A stretch of DNA of 16,524 bases from UBA3263 sp964549975. Lineage in GTDB: Bacteria > Bacteroidota > Bacteroidia > Bacteroidales > Muribaculaceae. The stretch is taken from assembly GCA_964549975.1 (NCBI GenBank), contig CAZJWM010000044.1, positions 1 through 16,524 of the forward strand, written 5' to 3'. The notes under the pieces were generated by a model. That model was not told the DNA's origin. It worked only from the letters and a program-made list of their open reading frames with translations, and made no database searches. The position numbers and the translations under genes are program-made. Shown in pieces: positions 1 through 6,304 of this stretch (positions are counted from its first letter, which is position 1; each line of letters begins with the position of its first letter).

Positions 1-89
1 AACGTGAGAGTCACTGAGGGACTGGTGGCAAGAGCGGAGACACAACCAAATATAGCCGTAAATGCCGGTAAAAGTAAATGTTTTACCAT
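1..89 (-). CDS. Partial gene: N-terminus of a secreted or lipoprotein-type protein
   Basis: An ATG at 89 on the minus strand opens a frame that stays open to the window edge, giving 29 residues that begin MVKHLLLPAFTAIFGCVSAL. Seen directly: a Lys/His start, a hydrophobic core and a small-residue stretch (SALA) typical of a signal peptide cleavage site near residue 21. Cys16 follows Gly, but the residues before it make a poor lipobox, so ordinary Sec secretion is the better guess. The gene runs divergently from rlmN. A weak promoter candidate lies at 139-146. The mature protein is outside the window, so no function can be named. The short length makes the call moderate; a chance open frame of this size is possible but would rarely look so much like a signal peptide. 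Confidence 0.5.
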   Translation of the reverse strand, partial: MVKHLLLPAFTAIFGCVSALATSPSVTLT

Positions 90-138
90 AGAAAAAAGAA
101 ATTATTAATGGTTTGGTAATTGGTTTGTTATTGCGCGG

Positions 139-170
139 CAAACTTACTGAAAAAATTTACCCCCCCCTAA
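139..170 (-). promoter_or_regulatory. Weak promoter candidate for the leftward partial gene, with a C8 tract in its spacer
   Basis: On the minus strand TAAGTTTG (146 to 139) fits the Bacteroidota -7 consensus TAnnTTTG and lies about 50 bp upstream of the ATG at 89. The -33 position holds only TTAG (170-167), a poor match to TTTG. A run of eight C (160-167 on the plus strand) lies between or at the edge of the two elements. Confidence 0.3.
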
Positions 171-207
171 TATTTTCCGTTAAAAATCCATAATCCCTCC
201 GAAAAAG

Positions 208-249
208 TTATCAACACTTTGTCAACAACTTATCAACAACTTATCAACA
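208..249 (+). repeat. Four DnaA-box-like 9-mers at 11-bp spacing
   Basis: TTATCAACA occurs at 208-216, 230-238 and 241-249, and TTGTCAACA at 219-227. The starts are 208, 219, 230 and 241, an exact 11-bp period, so all copies lie on nearly the same helix face. TTATCAACA differs by one base from the classical DnaA box TTATCCACA. AT-rich DNA lies to the left (about 90-206). The array ends 10 bp before the -33 element of the rlmN promoter. It could be a DnaA-controlled promoter, part of a replication origin, or an operator for another protein. No dnaA or other origin-linked gene is visible here. Confidence 0.5.
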
Positions 250-259
250 ATGCCTATTG

Positions 260-290
260 TTGCAACTTTCGGGGAAAAGCGTTATCTTTG
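260..290 (+). promoter_or_regulatory. rlmN promoter, Bacteroidota type
   Basis: TTG at 260-262, a 20-bp spacer, then TATCTTTG at 283-290, matching TAnnTTTG. Only five bases separate the -7 element from the rlmN ATG at 296, so the transcript should be leaderless or nearly so. Confidence 0.7.
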
Positions 291-295
291 CAGTT

Positions 296-1318
296 ATGGA
301 AAAGCAATCACTTCTGGGACTGACATTGCCGCAGCTGCGCACGGTGTGCGCCGAGTGTGGCCTGCCGCCGTTTGCCGCCAAACAGATGGCGCGATGGCTC
401 TACGTGGCTCGTGCCACCGACATCGACGCCATGACCGACCTGTCGCTCAAGGGGCGCGCCGCGCTGAAGGAGCACTATTGCGTGGGCCGCTATGCCCCCA
501 AGGCTGCGGCAGAGAGCGCCGACGGCACCGTGAAGTATCTTTTCGACGGCGTGGGTGGCCGCGACGTTGAGTCGGTGTTTATCCCCGACCGCGACCGTGC
601 CACGCTCTGCGTCTCCTCGCAGGCCGGTTGCCGCATGGGGTGCACTTTTTGCATGACCGGGCGTCAGGGCTTCCACGGCCAGCTGTCGGCCGGGCAGGTG
701 CTCAATCAGGTGTTGAGCATCCCGCGCAGCGAGGATTTGACCAACATTGTGTTTATGGGCATGGGCGAACCGTTGGACAACGTTGACAACGTGTTGGCCG
801 CCGTGGATATCCTCACAGCGCCGTGGGGCCTGGCTTGGAGTCCGAAGCGCATCACAGTGTCGAGCATCGGCAAATTGGCCGAGCTGCGCCGGCTGCTCAC
901 GGAGACGAAGGTCCACGTGGCCATCAGTCTGCATTCGCCTTTCCCCGACGAGCGCCGCGAGCTGATGCCCGTGGAGCGCGCCTACAGCATGCTCGACGTG
1001 TTGGAGCTGCTGCGCGGATTCGACTTTGCACATCAGCGACGTCTGTCGTTTGAATATATAATGTGGCGCGGCATCAATGCCGACTTGCGCCATGCCGACG
1101 CCCTGGCGCGCCTGTTGCGCGGCATGGACTGTCGCGTCAACCTGATTCGTTATCACTCGTTGCCCGACTCGCCGCTGCAGACGGCCACCACCGCGGAGAT
1201 GACAGCCTTCCGCGACCGTCTGAACGACGCGGGCATCACCGCCACAATTCGCGCCTCGCGCGGAGAGGACATTCAGGCAGCCTGTGGCATGCTTGCCGGT
1301 GAGGCCCGCAAAGGATGA
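296..1318 (+). CDS. rlmN: 23S rRNA (A2503-C2)/tRNA (A37-C2) methyltransferase RlmN
   Basis: A 340-residue radical-SAM enzyme that adds a methyl group to C2 of A2503 in 23S rRNA and of A37 in some tRNAs. The [4Fe-4S] motif CxxxCxxC is at Cys112, Cys116 and Cys119 (GCRMGCTFCMTG). The two methyl-transfer cysteines of the family can be placed: Cys105, seven residues before the cluster motif as in E. coli RlmN, and Cys330 near the C-terminus (IQAACGML). The N-terminal accessory domain (LLGLTLPQLRTVC to KQMARWLY) is intact. The ATG at 296 is chosen because the next Met (residue 31) lies inside this conserved domain and the upstream TTG at 257 would overlap the promoter. Its stop overlaps the start of the next gene (ATGA), so the downstream glycosyltransferase is probably translationally coupled. 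Confidence 0.95.
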   Translation: MEKQSLLGLTLPQLRTVCAECGLPPFAAKQMARWLYVARATDIDAMTDLSLKGRAALKEHYCVGRYAPKAAAESADGTVKYLFDGVGGRDVESVFIPDRDRATLCVSSQAGCRMGCTFCMTGRQGFHGQLSAGQVLNQVLSIPRSEDLTNIVFMGMGEPLDNVDNVLAAVDILTAPWGLAWSPKRITVSSIGKLAELRRLLTETKVHVAISLHSPFPDERRELMPVERAYSMLDVLELLRGFDFAHQRRLSFEYIMWRGINADLRHADALARLLRGMDCRVNLIRYHSLPDSPLQTATTAEMTAFRDRLNDAGITATIRASRGEDIQAACGMLAGEARKG

Positions 1319-2205
1319 TCACGGTGGTGGTGCCGGTCTACAACCGCGCTGACTTGGTGGAGCGGACTCTCCGCTCCATTGCTGCCCAGACGTTGCAGCC
1401 GCGCAAGGTGGTGTTGGTCGACAATGCCTCGACCGACGGCACCTTGGAGGTGCTCCGCCGCTGGGCTCAGACGCAGCCTCAGGCGGTGGTGGTCAGCGAG
1501 GCGAAACCCGGCGCCGCAGCCGCGCGCAATCGCGGATTGCAGGAGGTTGCCACCCCCTACGTGATGTTTTACGACAGCGACGACCTGATGCCGCCGCGCC
1601 ACGTCGAGGAGGTCACCGCCGAATTGCGCCGCCGGGGCCTGCCGCAGATAGGCTATTTCCCGGCATTGCTCCACAATCTCGACGGCTCGACGTCGCTCAA
1701 ACGTGCCCGCGGCCGCGACGTGCTCTACGAGCATATCTTCTCGGCCGTTTTATCCACGCAGCGCATGGTGGCCACGGCCGATTTGGTGCGCCGGGTGGGC
1801 GGCTGGAACGAGGAGATGCTTGCTTGGGACGACTACGAACTTGGCGTGCGCCTGCTGCTTGCAGCGCAGAGCGTGGCGCCGCTGACGCTCTCGCGCCCCG
1901 TGGACGTGATGCTCCAAGCGGAGTCGATCACCGGCGTGACATTCAGCCAAAAGCAGGGCCTTTGGGAACGCTCGCTCGACGCCATTGAGTGCGCCCTGCG
2001 CAATTCGCCGCAAGCGCGCTATGCCCCACTGGTGGACTATCGTCGCGCCATACTCTGCGGCCACTATCGCCGCGAGGGCAACGAAGCCGCCGCCCGCGAA
2101 TTATTCGAAAAAATCACTCATCGCCGCACGCTGATGCGCCTGGTGGCCGCCTATGCGGCCCACGGCGGACGGGGCGTGCACTATCTTGCGCGCTACGTAT
2201 GGTGA
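1315..2205 (+). CDS. Family 2 glycosyltransferase
   Basis: A 296-residue GT-A fold enzyme expected to transfer a sugar from a nucleotide sugar to a glycan or lipid-linked acceptor on the cytoplasmic side. Visible motifs: the N-terminal nucleotide-binding strand and turn VVVPVYNRADLVERTL (residues 4-19), VLVDNASTDGT (33-43), and the metal-binding DSDD (87-90). A later WNEEMLAWDDYELGVRL stretch resembles the acceptor/catalytic ED-type region of the family. No membrane segment is evident. It overlaps rlmN by four bases and the next glycosyltransferase by seven, so the three are probably one transcript. Substrate and glycan cannot be read from the sequence; a cell-surface polysaccharide or LPS role is inference only. 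Confidence 0.9.
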   Translation: MITVVVPVYNRADLVERTLRSIAAQTLQPRKVVLVDNASTDGTLEVLRRWAQTQPQAVVVSEAKPGAAAARNRGLQEVATPYVMFYDSDDLMPPRHVEEVTAELRRRGLPQIGYFPALLHNLDGSTSLKRARGRDVLYEHIFSAVLSTQRMVATADLVRRVGGWNEEMLAWDDYELGVRLLLAAQSVAPLTLSRPVDVMLQAESITGVTFSQKQGLWERSLDAIECALRNSPQARYAPLVDYRRAILCGHYRREGNEAAARELFEKITHRRTLMRLVAAYAAHGGRGVHYLARYVW

Positions 2206-3140
2206 AGGTGTCGGTGATAGTGGTGACCTACAATCAGCGCGAGTTCATCGGTCGCGCTATCGACAGCGTCTTGGCCCAGCAGACGGACTTCGACCTGGAG
2301 ATTGTGGTGGGCGACGACGGCTCCACCGACGGCACTCGCGCGGTGTGTGAGGCCTACGCCGCGCGCCATCCGCAAATTCGCCTGATGCCGGAGGCGCCAA
2401 ACAAGGGCGTGGCCCGCAACTATTTCGACTGCCTTGAGGCTTGCCGAGGTGAGTATGTGGCCGACTGCGCCGGCGATGACGCATGGTGCGACCCTCAGAA
2501 GTTGGCCCGACAAGTGGCCCTGCTCGACGCCCACCCCGAGGTGGCATTGACCCACACCGCCTGGCGCACGCGCCGCGTGGACACCGGCGAAGAGGGCCTT
2601 CCCGTGGTGCAACGGGATTTGCCTGCGATTGTTGACGGCCGTGTGATGTTGCGCAAGCTCCTGCGCCACGACCGTCCCAACCCCATACACCTCTGCACGG
2701 CGCTCTATCGCCGCGACAAAATCATGGCGCTCTACGAGGCCTACCGCGACTTTTGCCGCAGTCAGTGTTCCGAAGATTTCACCATTGAAGCGCTGCTCTC
2801 CGCCCACCATCGGGTGGCCTACGAGCCGCGAGTGACGCTGCTCTATTCCGTGGGCTCGCCGCAATCGGTGAGCACCCCGGCCGACCGCGCACGCTCCGCC
2901 GCATTCTATCGGCAAACGCTGCTGCTGACCGACGCCTTGGGCCGACTCACCGCCGAGCCGCGCGCCGTCTACGTCGACGCCCTGCAGCAGCTCTACAGCT
3001 ACGCCCTGGCGCAAGCCGTGGCCGCCCACAGCGCCGCCGAAGTCGCCGCTCTCGACGATGCCCGCCGCGCCCTGCAGCTGCGTCCCCGCCTGAAGGCGCG
3101 CCTGCGCCGACTCCTTTGGAATTTAGGTATTACCATATAA
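2199..3140 (+). CDS. Family 2 glycosyltransferase
   Basis: A 313-residue GT-A enzyme. Motifs: VSVIVVTYNQREFIGRAIDS (residues 4-23), IVVGDDGSTDGT (35-46), and DCAGDDAWCDP (89-99), whose GDD supplies the metal-binding acidic residues. The first ATG that includes the nucleotide-binding strand is at 2199, inside the last codons of the preceding glycosyltransferase (tATGGTGA); longer in-frame starts would lie deep inside that gene. The two glycosyltransferases are different in sequence after the first 100 residues and are probably not a recent duplication. Acceptor and donor are unknown. The C-terminus (RRLLWNLGI) is basic and amphipathic, which could favour membrane association; this last point is inference. 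Confidence 0.9.
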   Translation: MVKVSVIVVTYNQREFIGRAIDSVLAQQTDFDLEIVVGDDGSTDGTRAVCEAYAARHPQIRLMPEAPNKGVARNYFDCLEACRGEYVADCAGDDAWCDPQKLARQVALLDAHPEVALTHTAWRTRRVDTGEEGLPVVQRDLPAIVDGRVMLRKLLRHDRPNPIHLCTALYRRDKIMALYEAYRDFCRSQCSEDFTIEALLSAHHRVAYEPRVTLLYSVGSPQSVSTPADRARSAAFYRQTLLLTDALGRLTAEPRAVYVDALQQLYSYALAQAVAAHSAAEVAALDDARRALQLRPRLKARLRRLLWNLGITI

Positions 3141-3179
3141 ACTTTACCCTTCACACTTAACCCACAAACAACTAACGAA

Positions 3180-3734
3180 ATGAAGAAAAAAACTCTCACC
3201 GTGGCTGTGATTCTCAGCCTTTGTGCAGCAGTGTCGATGCAATCGTGCATCGGCAAGTTTGCCCTGACCAACCGCCTGCTCTCGTGGAACCAGAGCGTTG
3301 GCAATAAGTTCGTCAACGAACTCGTGTTTTTCGCATTCTGGGTGCTCCCCGTCTACGAAGTCTCTGCCCTGGCCGACGTGATCGTGCTCAACAGCATCGA
3401 ATTCTGGAGCGGCGAAAATCCTCTGGCCTCCACCAAGACTACCAAAATCGAAGGCCACGACGGCCAGATGTATGCCATCCAACGCGATGCCAACGGCTAC
3501 ACCATCACCTCCGAGCAGGATGGCTCAGTGGTGCGCCTCGACTTCAATGCCGACGACCAGAGCTGGAATGTCACCACCGCAGAAGGCGAAACCTACGAAA
3601 TCTTCGCCTACGTTGACGACACCCACGTGAGCCTCCCCACCGCCGACGGCTCGCGCCGCATAGTCAGCCTCGACGCCGAAGGCGTGATGGCCTACCGCGC
3701 CGCCGTGGAGAACACCTACGCGCTTGCGCGCTAA
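3180..3734 (+). CDS. DUF3332-family lipoprotein
   Basis: A 184-residue exported protein recognised as DUF3332-like, a Bacteroidota family of unknown function. The N-terminus MKKKTLTVAVILSLCAAVSM is a signal peptide followed by QSC, so Cys23 is the likely lipidated residue. The region after it (LTNRLLSWNQSVGNKFVNEL, then a hydrophobic stretch FFAFWVLPVYEVSALADVIVLNS at about residues 54-77) is characteristic of the family and may insert in or lie on a membrane. The C-terminal half is a run of short beta-type strands rich in Asp and Thr. The start lies 39 bp after the second glycosyltransferase in an A-rich leader without a clear promoter, so co-transcription is possible. A repeat-rich intergenic segment follows. 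Confidence 0.8.
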   Translation: MKKKTLTVAVILSLCAAVSMQSCIGKFALTNRLLSWNQSVGNKFVNELVFFAFWVLPVYEVSALADVIVLNSIEFWSGENPLASTKTTKIEGHDGQMYAIQRDANGYTITSEQDGSVVRLDFNADDQSWNVTTAEGETYEIFAYVDDTHVSLPTADGSRRIVSLDAEGVMAYRAAVENTYALAR

Positions 3735-3967
3735 TTGAAAATTGATAATTGAAAATTGAAAGTCTTTTAGTTGAAAGTTTTTTAGTTTATAGTCTTTCAG
3801 TTTTCAGTCTTTGTCCCTAAAGACCTTAAAGACCTTAAAGACCTTAGGGACCTTAAGGACTTTAGGGAAGCTTTGGACTCTCAACTGAAAACTGAAAAAC
3901 TCCCGACTGAAGACTTTCAACTTTCAATTTTCTCATCGACGAAGTCGCTTGACGCAGTCAAGAATTT
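3735..3967. repeat. Repeat-rich intergenic segment: nested inverted repeats around tandem 9-mers
   Basis: Between convergent genes. The centre holds tandem 9-mers from 3818 to 3870: TAAAGACCT three times (3818-3844), then TAGGGACCT, TAAGGACTT and a partial TAGGGAAG. Around them are inverted copies, for example TTTCAGTTTTCAGT (3795-3808) against ACTGAAAACTGAAA (3884-3897), and GAAAATTGAAAGTCTT (3751-3766) against a right-hand stretch at 3910-3932 that has a short insertion. No coding potential is seen. A transcript from either side could fold into a long imperfect hairpin, so it may serve as a bidirectional terminator; that is inference. Confidence 0.7.
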
Positions 3968-5161
3968 TCAATTACAAAGGCGCAGCGGGAGGAGGATTTT
4001 GAAGGTGGTGGCCACGTGGGGCTCGCTGCTTTTCACGTAGATGCGGCCGCGATGATATTGCTCGATGATGCGGCGAGCCAGCGTCAGTCCCAGACCCCAG
4101 CCGCGTTTCTTGGTGGTGAATCCCGGATTGAAGATTGTCTTGAAGTTTTTGCGGGCTATGCCGCGACCGGTGTCGGTCACTTCTATGGCGGCCATGTCGC
4201 CGTCGCGGAAGGTGGCCACGGTCAGTGAGCCGTGGGCCTCCATGGCGTCTACGGCATTTTTGATTAGATTTTCCATTACCCATTGCAGCAGCGACTCGCT
4301 CAGCATCACCGGCAGCGGCTCTTCGGAGAGCTGTTGGCGGAAGTCTACGCTCGAGCTGATGCGCGAGTGCATGTAGGAGCAGGCGTTGCTGACTACCTCG
4401 TTGACGTCGCCGGCCTCCATGGTGGGTGGCGAACCGATTTTGCCGAAGCGCGAGGCGATGGTGCTCAGTCGCTGCACGTCTTTGTTCATCTCGGAGATGG
4501 TTTCGGAGTCGACGCCATAGGCCGGGAGCATCTCCACCCATGCCATCAGCGACGATATGGGTGTGCCCAGCTGGTGGGCAGTCTCCTTGCTCAGGCCCAC
4601 CCACACCTTGTTTTGCTCGGCTCGGCGCGAGGTGTTGACGGCAAAGTAGACCACGGCCACGAAAGCTATCATCACGGCCAGCTGCACGTAGGGGAACCAG
4701 CTGAGACGTTGCAGCAGGCTTGAGTCTTCGTAGTAGAGGTGTTGCGTCTGTCCCGGCGAGATGACTATGTGGATCACGTTGGCCGACTTTTTCAGCTCTT
4801 GCAACTTGTGGAGCAGGTAGCGGCGGTTGGCGTCGGAGAGCACCCACGGCGGCAGCGAGTCGTTGGGCTCCGGGAGTGAGAAATTGCGGTGTTGCAGGAT
4901 GTTGTCGTCGTCGTCGACCAGCAACACGGGGATGGTGTGATTTGATTCGATGATGGAGAAGAGGAAGTCGATGTCGGTGGTCGACGTGGTGGAGGCAATC
5001 TCCTTGGTGGCGTCGGCCCATATCTGCATGCGGCTGCGCTCCTGCTGGCTCAGATCGCGCACCAGCGACGAACTTACCCACAAAAAAGCAGTCACCACGG
5101 CCACCGTGATGAGGATGAACATCACGGTGCCGCGGCGACGTATGTCGTAAATGTTAGCCAC
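3968..5161 (-). CDS. Membrane sensor histidine kinase, orphan
   Basis: A 397-residue two-component sensor kinase. Order: a first membrane segment at about 13-33; an extracytoplasmic region of about 120 residues with an acidic patch (VDDDDN, 83-87); a second membrane segment at about 156-176; a dimerisation/phosphoacceptor helix with KETAHQLGTP, where His196 is the likely phosphorylated residue; and the ATP-binding domain with N box ENLIKNAVDAM (297-307), G1 DTGRG (330-334) and G2 GWGLGL (354-359). It has no HAMP or receiver domain, and no response regulator lies beside it. The start is a GTG at 5161; an ATG at residue 14 is the alternative but would cut into the first membrane segment. It lies 45 bp after the HIT gene on the same strand and is probably the last gene of the greA operon. 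The signal sensed is unknown. Confidence 0.9.
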   Translation of the reverse strand: MANIYDIRRRGTVMFILITVAVVTAFLWVSSSLVRDLSQQERSRMQIWADATKEIASTTSTTDIDFLFSIIESNHTIPVLLVDDDDNILQHRNFSLPEPNDSLPPWVLSDANRRYLLHKLQELKKSANVIHIVISPGQTQHLYYEDSSLLQRLSWFPYVQLAVMIAFVAVVYFAVNTSRRAEQNKVWVGLSKETAHQLGTPISSLMAWVEMLPAYGVDSETISEMNKDVQRLSTIASRFGKIGSPPTMEAGDVNEVVSNACSYMHSRISSSVDFRQQLSEEPLPVMLSESLLQWVMENLIKNAVDAMEAHGSLTVATFRDGDMAAIEVTDTGRGIARKNFKTIFNPGFTTKKRGWGLGLTLARRIIEQYHRGRIYVKSSEPHVATTFKILLPLRLCN

Positions 5162-5206
5162 TGGCTGCTGTGTGTGGGGTGGGGCGGGTAGGCCCGACGG
5201 TGAGGA

Positions 5207-5596
5207 TTATGCGTTGGCGATGGCGTCGGCGATGCTCTGCATCTCCTCGGCCGGCAACGTGAGTTTGGGTTTGCGGAAATCCATGTCGGCCTCGCTTTGC
5301 AGCGGCACCAGATGGATGTGGGCGTGAGGCACTTCCATGCCCAGCACGGCCACGCCGATGCGTTGGCAGGGTACGGCCTTCTTGAGCTTCAGGGCCACCT
5401 TGCGGGCAAACTCCATCAGCGATGCATATTCCTCCGGGGTGAGGTCGAAGAGATAGTCCACCTCGCGGCGCGGAATCACCAGAGTGTGGCCCGGCGCCAT
5501 GGGGTTGATGTCGAGAAAAGCGAAGTGCTCCTCGTCGGCGGCCACCTTGTAGGAGGGAATCTCCCCGACGGCAATTTTTGAGAATATTGTAGACAT
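5207..5596 (-). CDS. HIT-family nucleotide hydrolase/transferase
   Basis: A 129-residue histidine-triad protein, probably cytoplasmic, expected to hydrolyse nucleoside phosphoramidates or related nucleotides as Hint-type proteins do. The triad HAHIHLVPL gives His91, His93 and His95; the N-terminal IFSKIAVGEIPSYKV and the central FLDINPMAPGHTLVIPRR are classic for the HINT/PKCI branch. Length is normal for that branch. Its ATG lies two bases after the greA stop codon, so the two are almost certainly co-transcribed and likely translationally coupled. The substrate in this organism is not known. Confidence 0.93.
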   Translation of the reverse strand: MSTIFSKIAVGEIPSYKVAADEEHFAFLDINPMAPGHTLVIPRREVDYLFDLTPEEYASLMEFARKVALKLKKAVPCQRIGVAVLGMEVPHAHIHLVPLQSEADMDFRKPKLTLPAEEMQSIADAIANA

Positions 5597-5598
5597 GA

Positions 5599-6069
5599 TT
5601 AGAAGCCGATTTCCACGATTTCAAACTTCATCACGCCGGCAGGCACGCGGATGTCTACCACGTCGCCCACGGCGTGGCCCAGCAGGCCCTGCGCAATGGG
5701 GGTGGAGGTGCCGATTTTCTTCTCCTTGAGGTTGGCCTCGGAGTCGGCCACGATGGTATATTCCATAGTGCCGCCATTGGCGGTGTTTTTGATCTTCACG
5801 CGGTTCATGATTTGCACCTCGTGGGTGTTGAGTTTGCTTTCGTCGATGATGCGAGCGGAAGCCACGAGAGTCTTCAGCTGCGAAATCTTCATTTCCAGCA
5901 GGCCCTGAGCCTCTTTAGCTGCGTCATATTCAGCGTTTTCACTAAGGTCGCCTTTGTCGCGAGCCTCGGCAATGGCTGCGGATATACGAGGGCGTTCCAC
6001 CGACTCCATGTAGGCGATTTCGTCCATTTTTTTCTTATATCCTTCCTTGGTCATGTAAGTGATAGCCAT
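5599..6069 (-). CDS. greA: Transcription elongation factor GreA
   Basis: A 156-residue factor that enters the secondary channel of RNA polymerase and stimulates cleavage of backtracked transcripts. The N-terminal coiled coil (about residues 8-75) carries the tip sequence RDKGDLSENAEYDAAKE, with Asp41 and Glu44 in the same positions as the catalytic-tip acidic residues of E. coli GreA. The C-terminal FKBP-like domain (about 80-156) is complete (IAQGLLGHAVGDVVDIRVPAG). The ATG at 6069 is used; the next Met (residue 6) is possible but would trim the coiled coil. First gene of a greA-HIT-histidine kinase operon, with a leader of about 150 nt that contains a possible attenuator. Confidence 0.95.
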   Translation of the reverse strand: MAITYMTKEGYKKKMDEIAYMESVERPRISAAIAEARDKGDLSENAEYDAAKEAQGLLEMKISQLKTLVASARIIDESKLNTHEVQIMNRVKIKNTANGGTMEYTIVADSEANLKEKKIGTSTPIAQGLLGHAVGDVVDIRVPAGVMKFEIVEIGF

Positions 6070-6126
6070 GGCGATCGATTCAAATTTTTGAGTTGTTAGT
6101 TATTAAGTAATTTATTGGTTTGTAGC

Positions 6127-6150
6127 AAAAAATAAAGCCCTCGGCGGCTT
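6127..6150 (-). terminator. Possible attenuator in the greA leader
   Basis: On the minus strand the arms AAGCC (6150-6146) and GGCTT (6139-6135) form a 5-bp stem with a 6-nt loop, followed by TA and six T (6132-6127). It lies between the promoter at 6225-6256 and the greA start at 6069. The upstream sequence GCTTA (minus 6177-6173) can pair with TAAGC (minus 6151-6147), which overlaps the first arm, giving an alternative fold. The short stem makes this a weak terminator at best. Confidence 0.4.
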
Positions 6151-6224
6151 AACAGCTGCGAGACCTCTCACGTAAGCAAAAGTCGGGTGGGGTATGTTTG
6201 AGTAGCGCGCTTCGCTTAACTCTG

Positions 6225-6256
6225 CAAAGTTATGCAAAGTTTTTGACTTGTGCAAA
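6225..6256 (-). promoter_or_regulatory. greA operon promoter, Bacteroidota type
   Basis: Minus strand: TTTG (6256-6253), a 20-bp spacer, then TAACTTTG (6232-6225). Both elements match the consensus TTTG / TAnnTTTG. Transcription would start near 6220, leaving a leader of about 150 nt before greA. Confidence 0.7.
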
Positions 6257-6268
6257 TTCTCTTTCGTT

Positions 6269-6304
6269 AAAAATTAGCGGCCGCCGGAAAAACGGCGATC
6301 CGCT
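6269..6304 (-). terminator. Hairpin with T tract at the left end of the structured element
   Basis: Arms AGCGG (6276-6280) and CCGCT (6300-6304) with an inner stem GCCG (6283-6286) / CGGC (6293-6296) around the loop GAAAAA. On the minus strand the hairpin is followed by AA and then five T (6273-6269), as in an intrinsic terminator. On the plus strand nothing T-rich follows, so a leftward transcript is indicated. Confidence 0.5.

Noticed and set aside
308..1156. Minus-strand frame opposite rlmN
   Set aside because: Antisense to conserved rlmN codons; translation is His/Gln/Ala-rich and featureless.
1748..1756. TTATCCACG inside the first glycosyltransferase as a DnaA box
   Set aside because: Single, imperfect and inside a coding region; likely chance.
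3818..3870. CRISPR-like or minisatellite array with function in coding
   Set aside because: Units are only 9 bp with no spacers, and the segment has no open frame.
3968..5161. Complete two-component system
   Set aside because: No receiver-domain protein is encoded next to the kinase; the partner must be elsewhere.
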